Part shown: in pieces, positions 48,600 to 58,336 of the stretch
How positions within the stretch are numbered: position 1 is the first letter of the stretch
Layout: every line of letters starts with the position of its first letter
DNA from: Thelonectria olida
Taxonomy: Eukaryota; Ascomycota; Sordariomycetes; Hypocreales; Nectriaceae
DNA length: 64,000 nucleotides
Direction: 5' to 3'
Assembly (NCBI GenBank): GCA_020736575.1
Contig: JAGPYM010000054.1
Span: forward strand, 62,001-126,000
Translations under genes and position numbers: made by a program
Notes under the pieces: model-generated
What the model saw: only the letters and a program-made list of their open reading frames with translations
Database searches by the model: none
What the model was told of the DNA's origin: nothing

Positions 48600-50440
48600 T
48601 ATCTCAGCTCTCACAAGCCATATTAATCGAGCCGCTAATAGAAATCTAACCGGCCTTTCTATCTTTAAGACTATATTATATTATATAACTACTAGAAGGT
48701 AAAAGTCAAGCCCTTAGGCTATAATAGGAGCCCGACTATAAAGTTAGCATTTTCTAGCTGCATTCTATTATAGCCTATGTCTAGCAGATATATAATTAAG
48801 AAACTGCCTTATAAATTTCTAGTATTTATATTCTAATTATATTAAAAATAAATTAAAATAAATATAAATTAGTATAATTTAAAAATTATTATATTTTAAA
48901 ACTATTATAATTTAAAAAAATACTTTTAATATATATATTTATTTATGAATAGATTAAATAGAAATTAAACTTTATTAACTTTTAATATAATTTACTTATA
49001 TTTATTTAATTTAAATATATTATTAAATATAATAATTTATAATATTATATAAGTTTAAATAATATAATTATTATATTAATATAAATTTAAAACTTTATAA
49101 TTTTTATTATATAAATTAATTATATTATTATATATAAAAAGTGTTTATTTAAAAGGTTATTATATTTTTTTAAGTATTATTATACTATTATAATTATATT
49201 TTATAAAAGCTAGTTTTTATATAAGCTTAAATATATAAAACAGAATAACTTAAATATACTTTACCTATTAAGGGAATAAAATTCATTATTAAATCCGTAA
49301 AAATATAAGGATTATAATAATATATTTTTTACCCTATATATCTTATTAATTATATTTTTATCCAGAATATTTCACCTATTTCCAAATTAGAAAGGCGGCC
49401 CCACTAGTACATACCGCCCTTACCTTAATAGGCAATATCCGCCCTAATAAGGCATATAATCCCAAATAGGAAGGCGCATTAGAATGTATAACAATCCGAC
49501 GCGCCTCTTAAGTTTTCCACTTTTAACTAACTATTTAAATAAGAAGGAATGCACTTATATAAGCATTCTAAATACCATTGGATAGAGAAATAATAGAGTT
49601 TTCATCTGATATATGTATCTTTTACCTAGGGCTAATAGGACCTGATTTATTATATATAAAAGATAAGGGTTTTCCTCCCCTTCTTTAACCTAATCTAATT
49701 ATTAATATCTATAACAAACTTTTAACTAATTAGAACCTTCTCTATATTTTTATAACTGCCTTGATTTGCTAATTTTAAATATTTAATTAGAATTTAGATA
49801 TTTTTACTCTCCATTCTTCCATCTGCTCCCAAAGCTTCTAACCTTTATTTTCCACTATAGCTCTAGCCTTTATATATTTAAAAATTAACTTACTAATACT
49901 TTTAATTTTATATTAAATAATTTAGTTTTAACTTATAATATTTTATTTAATAATATAAAGTTATTAGTAAAATTTAATAATTTAAATATTTAATTAATTA
50001 ATTTTATATTTAAGATAAAACTAAATATAATAGTTTTAAAATTAAGCCCTAGCTATTTAATAAAATAGAAAATATAATTTTAATAAAATAATTAAGCCCT
50101 TTTAATTAAAACTTTTTAATAAAGGTTTTAAAAATATTATATTTTTTTATATCTTTTAATACTTACTTTTATATAATAGTTTAGTTAATTTTTTATAAAT
50201 AAAACTAGAGGGTTTTAAGTTTATATTAGTAAAAAGATTAAAATACTAGTAGTTTAAATAATATAGCGGGTTATTATAATTTATAATATATTTAAAGTAA
50301 ATAAATATAATTAAGTGTTATTAAAAGCTAAAAAAGTTTAAGTTTTATTTAATATACTAATAAATATATTAAATATTAAAAAAGTACTTTTTTAAATTAT
50401 AGTTTTAATTCTCTTAGAAATGCTTATTATAATTAGCTTG
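48600..50440. repeat. AT-rich RIP-degraded repeat block
   Basis: Base composition drops abruptly to nearly pure A/T with TTTAAT/ATTATA motifs. Less-degraded islands remain at about 48660-48790 and 49380-49680; the latter has a TATA-like TATTTAAATAAG and looks like LTR sequence, but no partner copy is seen. A degraded piece of the Gypsy LTR is at its right end. No genes. Confidence 0.75.
50178..50400 (-). repeat. Partial, degraded Gypsy LTR (solo or fragment)
   Basis: Its sequence follows 995-1225 closely: TTAATT...AAAACTAGAGGGTTTTAAG, TATTAGTAAAAAGATTAAAATA, then the ATAGCGGGTTATTATA block. It ends before the GTGGGGCT...ACCGCTTTAG part of the full LTR. It has the same plus-strand direction as the two full LTRs. 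Confidence 0.7.
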
Positions 50441-51096
50441 TTTTAATATAGTCAGCTTAGGGAGAATTTTAGTCAGGTATTTTTTAATATAATAAAAGAA
50501 GAGAACACCCTTTATCTTTATCTCGAGAGGATGAGTACGAATGTATAGAAGCGGTAGACTTTATAGAAACTTTAGGTTTCTCAGCTCTATTTACTAGTAA
50601 TAGACTCGCCAAAGCCGTCGGCCATTATCTGTCTTCCCAATTTCTTTGCTCCTCTGTTGGGTTTAAGCTTATTTTAGGCAGCTAACGCTACTTAAGCGTA
50701 CCATTTCCAGCAGGGTCCAGAGTCTGGATCGCCGACTCCAGTTCCACAATGAATCGGGCTACGAATCCCAAACTAGATTAGGTTTGGCTGAGAAAGTTGT
50801 GATAAACGAGAGTACAACATGAAATTCATGAAAATGCAAACCGGGCGAGGTCCATTTCCACCATCTGGCAGGGCCAGTATATTGAGAGTGAGGGTGGGAT
50901 GTGGGCCCTATAGGATCTTGCCCCTTTTGACCGCCCGGTCTCTGAGGCGGTTATGCATAAAACCATTCAACTAACACTCTTTACTTCGGAACGTTCTTCG
51001 TCTCCACAACTATCTTTTAACCCTACTACCCTTTCGGATACATACCGTTCGGTCTACAGACTATCCATCGTTTTTCAAACCGTCTCCCTGGTCAGT
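50441..51096. other. Intergenic, promoter of the 51097 gene
   Basis: Composition returns to normal. The frame of the next gene stays open back to an ATG at 50953, but that leader lacks protein-like conservation and reads like 5' UTR. No other gene seen. Confidence 0.45.
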
Positions 51097-52035
51097 ATGG
51101 TCCGAACAAAGACGCGGGCCCGAACTCTCTCGGAGAAATGGCCAAAAGACAAGTACCCAAACGGACCCCCCAACATTGTCTTGCCACCGGCGCTACAACG
51201 GATAAACAATAACCTCATCTTCAAGGATCACACCGGCAAACCAGCCTTAATGTCATGGTGGAGCGGGGGGTCCAAGCGTTCCTTGCCTCCCCTACCCTCC
51301 TGGGTCTTCTACATGATCCATCCGAATGTACCACATGACTTTGACGGTTGTGTGTTTCGCGATAGCCTTGAGCAAGCCCACGGTTTAGATTCGAGCTATG
51401 ACCGTGAGCATCGGTACGAGTTCTTCTTTCTTCCTGGCGCGACAGCTGAAGAATGCCACGCGCACTACCTCAGGGAGATGGAGGCTCGCGGTACCATATG
51501 GCGCCAAATCCGCAATGTTAAGAAAGCCGTCAAGGATATGAAGCAGCGTGAAGAGCTGGAGGTCAAGACAGCGCATATGGCTATGTCCACTCCTGCTCAA
51601 GAGTCCACTTCTGTCCGAGAGCCTGCTTCTGATGAAGAGTCCGCCTCTGATCAAGACACCAATGCGGATAATCAACATCCTGGCTTGGTCTGGACGAAAC
51701 GTGATCGGGATATTCAAGATATCTGGTATCGTGGCTGGTTCTTCATGTACCCTGACGCAGAAGTCAAGTTCAAGGGCGCTGCTGGCGAAGTTCACGATGT
51801 CTACCTAGTTAGATTCGATCCTCTTCATGTGGATCCTGAGGATTGGTCTGAGGAAGACCTTGCTAGATTTAACCCGATGGAACACCCTATTTACTCAGAA
51901 CGGATGGAGGCTGAGGGCCCTGAGACTGAGAGTATGCTTTCGTATTGGATGGGAAGGAGCAGGCATTCACACTGGGTGCAGAAGGCCAATGAAGCTACGG
52001 AAAATGCTGTGAAGCTAGGTTGGGAGTCTTGGTGA
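51097..52035 (+). CDS. Hypothetical protein, single exon
   Basis: From ATG 51097 (context CAGTATGG) it encodes 312 aa; an in-frame ATG at 50953 would give 360 aa. I do not recognise the family. Features: a basic N-terminus (MVRTKTRARTLSEKWPKDK), a Trp/Tyr-rich region with WVFYMIHPNVPHDFDGCVF, a Lys/Glu-rich probable helix (about residues 125-165) with a Ser/Glu/Asp-rich linker, and a second Trp-rich block (IWYRGWFFMYPDAEVKFKG). No signal peptide or membrane segment. It sits alone between two RIP blocks, where lineage-specific genes are often found. It lacks stop-type damage, so it may be active. Confidence 0.7.
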   Translation: MVRTKTRARTLSEKWPKDKYPNGPPNIVLPPALQRINNNLIFKDHTGKPALMSWWSGGSKRSLPPLPSWVFYMIHPNVPHDFDGCVFRDSLEQAHGLDSSYDREHRYEFFFLPGATAEECHAHYLREMEARGTIWRQIRNVKKAVKDMKQREELEVKTAHMAMSTPAQESTSVREPASDEESASDQDTNADNQHPGLVWTKRDRDIQDIWYRGWFFMYPDAEVKFKGAAGEVHDVYLVRFDPLHVDPEDWSEEDLARFNPMEHPIYSERMEAEGPETESMLSYWMGRSRHSHWVQKANEATENAVKLGWESW

Positions 52036-52294
52036 TGCAGGAAAATAATGATTTGAATTGTTTGCAATGAGCGAAGGGTATTGAGGAATAAATTTAGCTC
52101 AGTTTGACCCGTGAGAAACTCATATCGAGGTGGCCTGGCTCCAGTGAATAAATGATTGACGTTGGATTATGATATATAAGATGTACCCTAACTGACATTG
52201 TAAAAATACACATAATACAACCTTTGAACCTCGGCCTCCACATGTGTCTTTTCCGAATACTATTCCATTCTTCATGTCCTACATACTAGGCTAC

Positions 52295-52893
52295 TCAGAA
52301 TGGTCCTGCTGCACCAAGCTCAGAGTTCCATAACCCTTCGTAGTTACTTGCCTCCCAAGTATCTGGGTTTGAAGGGTTCTGGTTTTTGTGCTTAACTAAT
52401 GCGTGGGGGAACTTGAGCTTTGATTCCGAAATGTAGCCTCCTGTTTTCATAACATTATCCAACCATTTCTTGCCACTCGAGTCACTGCCAAACTCTGCGT
52501 TAAAGTTGGCTTCTGCTGACGTCAGCCAGTTGGCTGCTTTGGCCTCAATGTTGCCCAGCTCGTAATCGATCCAGTAGCAGTAGAGGTCACGCAAGCCGGC
52601 CAGTGGCTGGTTCTTGCTGGCATCTCGATCTGGTATTCTCGGTTGGCCAACGGTCATGGCCTTGGACTCGGTCCACGGGTATTTCAGATCAAAGTCGTCG
52701 AACATGTTCTCAAAGTACTGAGATGTCTCAACGAATTTGGGCCAAATCTCGGGCCGGCGCATGTAGTAAAAGACGCCCGCCACCTAGCACAAGGTCAGCT
52801 TCGTAAGCCTCTCGGACATGGTAAATTTGCTTCAAGGGATTGATAATAAGTACTCACATCGCGATGCTCCCTGCGTGATTCCGTGATCCTAGC
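52295..52893 (-). pseudogene. 3' part of an unrecognised gene, truncated at the repeat border
   Basis: The last exon (52295-52783) encodes VAGVFYYMRRPEIWPKFVE and ends NSELGAAGPF. It joins through a 74-nt intron (52784-52857) to a short exon reading TESRREHRD, itself preceded by an AG acceptor. No first exon with a start codon is found before the AT-rich block begins near 53090. I do not recognise the product; it is Trp/Tyr rich and soluble-looking. Either the 5' part was lost to the repeat block, or small exons are hidden at 52900-53080. Confidence 0.55.
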
Positions 52894-53884
52894 CTTGTTT
52901 CAGGGTGACGGGTTCTAACCGCGGAAGAAGACTCCCTTTCGTCCATTTATTCTTTTGTCAGCTAGTCCCAATCGCCCAAGCTCGTTATAACTACTAAGGC
53001 CGAGAACTAACTCCTTCCATATAGTGGACTGGAACTACTCCAGTTGCGCGTACACTTTATTACTATTACTAATTCTAAGTATAACCTTGTCTATTTAGGC
53101 AGGATTAGGACTATTATATTTAATTAGAAGGTTTTTATTATATAATTATATAAAAAAGCGCTTAAAAGTTTATATTTTATATATATATTTAATTATATAT
53201 TTTAATAGTATATATTTTAATATTTAACATATATTAATTAAATTTTAATAGAAAATTAAAATATATTAATATAATATAAAATAACTATTTATTATTTTAT
53301 AAAATATATAATAATTAGTTATTTTTTAATTATATAAAGTTTAATAAATTTAAAATAAAATAAAAATATTAATTTTAAATATATAATTTTAATTAAATAT
53401 AAATAGCTAAATTTAAATAGTTATAATAAAAGTAGCTTAAAAATTAAATAGTAAAAATAAAAAGAAATAAAAAAAAAGAGTTTTTTTTATAATAAGCTTA
53501 TTATAAAATATATATAAGCTTATTATTAAACTATTTTAACTTATTTTTAACTTAGTTTATAATTTATATTTTAAAATATATATTTTTAGTTTTGTAATAA
53601 TATTTTAATATAATTATTAAATTATATTTATAATAGTACTTTTTATTAGTAATTTATAAAAATAATTTTAATAAAGTTTTTATAAAATAATATATATATT
53701 AAAAAATATACTATTAAAAACTAAAAGTAAAATTCTTTTTATAAATATAAAATAGAGTTTTATTAAAATTTAACTTTTAAAATAAGTAATATATATATAT
53801 ATATAAAATAATTTTAAATATATATTACTTATTATATTTAAATATTAATATAGATTATTTATTATATTATTATTATTATTATTA

Positions 53885-54010
53885 TTATTAAAAAAGCTAA
53901 TAATTTAAATATATAATAGAGGTTAATATAAAATAAATCCTAGCCTTATATTTATTATAATAAGCTTTTTAATAGGGCTTATAATTAGTTTTAAAATAAA
54001 TTTAATATAT
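53885..54010 (-). repeat. Degraded SINE-body copy 1 (partial)
   Basis: The minus strand matches the 3' half of 45266-45571, including the motif around AAGCTTATT and TATAAGGCTAGG, with C/G replaced by T/A. It abuts a (TTA)n run at 53868-53889, which corresponds to the SINE tail. Confidence 0.65.
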
Positions 54011-54349
54011 TATAACTAGTTTAAAATTATTATTAAAATTAATAAATAAAAGTAAAATTAAATTAAAATTAATAAATAAATTAAAATTAAATTAAAATTA
54101 AATAAATTAATATAAATTATAATTATTTTAAATATAGAAATTTATAAAAAAATTGAGTTATAAATTTAAAACTTATAATACTATTTTAATAATTTAATAA
54201 AAGTAATATAAAATAGTATAAAATAAAAGAATTAAAAAGAAAGGTATTAGTAATAATATAACTAGCTATTAGTTATTAATACTATTATAAACTATTTATT
54301 TATTTATTTAAATATTTATTTATTTTATAAGTTATATTATTTATTAAAA

Positions 54350-54515
54350 TAGCTTAATATTAATATATAATAAAAGTTAATATAAGTAAAACTTAATTTT
54401 ATATTTATTATAATAAGCTTTTTTATAAAGTTTATAATTAGTTTTTAAATAAAACCTTTTATTAAATAAACCTTATATAAAAGATTATATTTAAGCTTTG
54501 AATATAAATATATTA
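54350..54515 (-). repeat. Degraded SINE-body copy 2 (partial)
   Basis: Same minus-strand body as copy 1, with the GTTAATATAAG...TTATTATAATAAGCTTTTT core and the TAAATAAACCTTATATAAAAG part. Heavily mutated. Confidence 0.6.
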
Positions 54516-55214
54516 CTTTTTTAAATTTTAATATATATAATTTAATATAATTAACTTTTAATTAATTAAATAAATTATAAGTAAAAAAAAATATTAAAAT
54601 AGCAGTTTAATATTTATTAATTATATAAATTCTTTTAATTTTATAATTAATATTTTCTATTATTATATTAAGTTTTTTATATATCTTTCTATTTAATTAC
54701 TTTATTTATTTCTATTAGTTTAATTACTTTTAAACTTATTTAATTTATTTTTAAACTTTCTTTTTTATTTAATATTTTAGCCCCCCACTTTTTAACTCTT
54801 ATATTTACTTATTTATTTAATTTACTGTTTAATTTTAAATTCTTTTTTTATAGCCTTTTAAAAACCTATTTAAATTATTACTATTATATATAATAGCTTT
54901 TAAAGCTATAATTTTAAATTATACTTTTATATTTTTCTAAAAATAATTAGTTATTTTAATTAAGTTTATTATTTTTTACTTAATTTAAAAAGTAATTAAA
55001 TTAGCTAACTTTTCTATTAAAATATATAAAATTATTTATTTATATATTTAGTCTTTTAATTAGAATATAATAGCGTAAAGAATTAAATTAATCTTTTATA
55101 TTACTTTTAATAATATATTTATATTAGTTAATATAAAAATATTTAAAAGTTATAATTATTTATAATACTTTTTAAGCTTTTTAATTAAATAAATATATTT
55201 AAAAGAAATTATAT

Positions 55215-55520
55215 AATTTAATAAATATTAAGCTATTATATTAATATTATCTTTTTAAATTATAATTTATTTAATTAGTAAAAGTTAGTTATATTATATT
55301 ATATATTATATAATTAGTTAAACTATATAAACTAGAGTTTAAAAGAGTAGTACTTTTATATTAAAAGCTTAAAATAAGGTTTTTTAAATAAAGTTTATTT
55401 AATAAGAATTATTATTTAAAAGCTAATTATAAATCTTATAAAAAACCTTATTATAATAAATATAAGGCTAGGTTTTACTTATATTAACTTTTATTATATA
55501 TTAGTATTAAACTTATTTTA
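55215..55520 (+). repeat. Degraded SINE copy 3, near full length
   Basis: The plus strand follows 45266-45571 from the AGCT...ATTATC head through TTAGTTA, the AATAAGGTTTTTTAAATAAAG block, and ATAAATATAAGGCTAGG to TATATTAG. It lies in the left arm of the inverted repeat. Confidence 0.65.
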
Positions 55521-56064
55521 ATAAATAATAAATAGTTTTATAGCTTATAAATAGCCCTTTTACTAACTTTTTAAAAATTTATTTTTTCTTTTTTTAATAA
55601 CTTTATTTCTACTTATATATTTATTATTTTTTAGCTAGTTTTTAAATATTATTTTATTTAATTTTTAATAACTTATAACTAATTTATAAATAATTATAAT
55701 TTAACTTTTATTTATTTTTAACTTTTCTCTTTTAAGTACTATTAAAATATATATTTTCTATTTTTATTTAAAATTACTATTAACTTCTTTAAGTTTAATT
55801 ATATTTTGTATTTTAAAGATACTATTAATTAAAAGCCTAGCTAAACTATTACTATTAAATAAGATTTTATTTTTAAACAGCTTATTACTAATTATAATAT
55901 TTAAGCCTTTTATTTATTTAATTATTAGTTACTATTATATTTAAATTAACTTATTTAATAGTTATTTTAAGTAAGTATAAATATTATAAAATAAATAGTA
56001 AGTTTTATTATTAAATTAATTTTATAATACTTTTATTATAGCCTTATTAACTTTCTTATTATTA

Positions 56065-56385
56065 TTATTAAAAAAGCTAATAATTTAAGCATATAATGGA
56101 GGTTAATATAAGCTAAACCCTACCTTATATCTATTATAATAAGCTTTTTAATAGGGCTTATAATTAGTTTTAAAGTAAAAGTCCCTATTAAGTAAACCTT
56201 ATTTAAAAAACCTTATTTAAGCTTTAATATAGAAGCACCTCTCTATTTAACTCTAGTCCATATAACTTAACTAATAATATAATATATAATAGCTAAAATA
56301 TTAACTTTTTATTAATTAAATATAATATAATCCAACTAGATAATAAAAGCTATATAGCTAATTATTATATATTAAAATATATAGA
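56065..56385 (-). repeat. Degraded SINE copy 4, near full length, with (AAT)n tail
   Basis: Reverse complement of the SINE along its whole length, including ATCTAGTTGGAT, GAGAGGTGCTTCTATATTA and ATATAAGGTAGGG. Its tail is a (TTA)n run at about 56047-56066. It lies in the right arm of the inverted repeat. Confidence 0.7.
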
Positions 56386-56795
56386 TTTCCTTAAGTATAT
56401 TAAGCAAATAAGAGACTTTAATAGGCATTTAAAAGAGTTATAACTCCTAGGCATCCTTATACTATTAATATAAATATACTATTAAATATTAATTAAAAAA
56501 TTAACCTAGTTATTTTAAGCTATAAGATTTTAATTAAAAGACCTAATATATATTAATACTATTATAACTTCTTTAAATAAAAAGTTAAAAACCTTATATA
56601 ACTTTTTAAAAGGGAAAGAAAAAACTATTTTAATAATAATAATAAGCAATTTATTAAAATAATTTAATTAAATGCTTATAAGCTATAGCTCTAGGAGCTG
56701 CTATATGCAGTAGTAACAATCCGAATAGTTACTTAAAAGGGAAGGAAAATTTAAAAATAAAAAGTGGGTCAAATGGATGCAAGGGTTAAAAAAGT

Positions 56796-56814
56796 GGGGG
56801 GGGGGGGGGGGGGG
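56796..56814 (+). repeat. Poly-G run of 19
   Basis: A homopolymer of G within otherwise A/T-only DNA. The opposite arm of the inverted repeat has only six C at the matching place (about 54781-54786), so the tract has expanded here or the assembly is uncertain. Confidence 0.85.
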
Positions 56815-57684
56815 CTAAAAGGTTAAATAAAAAAGGAAAGTTTAAAAAAAACTAACCTTTTTATAACTCTCTTATAAATATATTTTATATTTTAAGCTTT
56901 TATTATTTTTAAATATAATTTTATATATAAGTTTACTAATAAATATAAAAAAAATAAAATAAATAACTTTTATTTTACTATTTATTTATTATTAACCTAT
57001 TAAAAAAATATTAAAACTATTATTATTATAAGCTATTATATTTTTTAAAAGCTTAAATATAATAATAAGTTTAAATATACTTATATTACTATTTATACTT
57101 TTATTATTATTAAATAGTATAAAACTTATAATATTACTAAGGCCTAGTAGTTTATTACTATTAATACTATTTATATTTTAATTAATATTAATAACCTTTT
57201 TAATTATTTTATTATAAAAATACTTTTAAGTATTATATATACTAGTAGTTTAATTATTTAATTATTATTTCTTACTTTTCCTACTTATATTAAATTAATT
57301 AAAATATATAAATACTTATAAAAACTTAAAAGAAATATATTTAAAAATAAGTTAAAAGCTAAATAATAGCTTAAGTACTTTAGTATAATATTTTTACTAT
57401 TAATTTATATTAATAAAAGTTAAAAGTTATTATTAACTTACTTTAATATAAGGTTTTATAATATATTTTTAAAAGAATTAATATAAAAATATAAAAATAT
57501 TACTTTTAATATATTTAATTAAATTATATATTTACTAATAATATATATTATTATATATATATAATATAGTTAGTTTAACTTTTTTAAGAGCCTTATAAAA
57601 TACATATTTATAAAATTAAATTATATTTTTTATTTTATTTTAAATATTTTTATATATAATTATTATTTATTTACTATTACTAGT

Positions 57685-57840
57685 ATTTAAAAAAGCTAAT
57701 AATTTAAATATTAAATAAAAGTTAATATAAGTTAAATTTTAATTTTATATTTATTATAATAAGCTTTTAATAGAGCTTATAATTAGTTTTAAAATAAAAG
57801 TTTTTATTAAATAAAATTTTATTTAAATTAGCTAAAGTTT
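57685..57840 (-). repeat. Degraded SINE-body copy 5 (partial)
   Basis: Minus-strand 3' half of the SINE body, with AAAAAAGCTAATAATTTAAA at the tail end and TTATTATAATAAGCTTTT in the core. Confidence 0.6.
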
Positions 57841-58336
57841 AAAAAGTTAAAAAAGATTTTATTTATAATTAGTAAAAATAAATATTAAATCTTATAATTA
57901 TAATACTATTATTAATAGTATAATATAGCTTTATATAAAATAGAAAACTATTAAAACTTTTAATATTATAAGATTTAAATAGGTAATAATATACCTTTTA
58001 TTTAAAGCTTTTTAGTTAGCTTTACATTCTTACTTATAACTTAAATGCAAGCTTATTATAATTAAAAGGATAATAAAACTTTAAATAAAAAAAGGAGAGA
58101 AAGAGAAAGAAGTTTAATACTCCTCAGGGGATTTTTTCCCTAATAATAGCAGTTGTGCTATAAAAAAAAAGAATAGTTAGCTAAGGGTTATAAATAATAA
58201 ATAGATAAAATAGATAGAACTAAGCAGCGTGCACGGTTTGAAAGTGTGTAATTTAATAAAAATCCAGGATTGAACGCACGGACGGAAAGTGTGTATTTTA
58301 GTAAATTTCAAGCTGCCCTTTGTTTAGTAGGGCAAC

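Larger units (their letters stand above)
54735..56860. repeat. Imperfect large inverted repeat
   Basis: The left arm (about 54735-55520) holds TAGCCCCCCACTTTTT, a TTTTAAATTC...TATAGC region and SINE copy 3. The right arm (about 56065-56860) shows the same elements in reverse order and orientation (SINE copy 4, then the reverse complement, then AAAGTG(G)nCTAAAA). The spacer is about 550 bp. It could be two insertions of the same composite unit in opposite orientation, or the long termini of one element. Confidence 0.55.
53090..58240. repeat. Large AT-rich RIP-degraded repeat block
   Basis: This is about 5.1 kb of nearly pure A/T with no open frame. It includes five degraded SINE-body copies, an imperfect inverted repeat with arms near 54735-55520 and 56065-56860, and a 19-base G run at 56796-56814. 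Edges against gene sequence are sharp on both sides. Confidence 0.8.
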
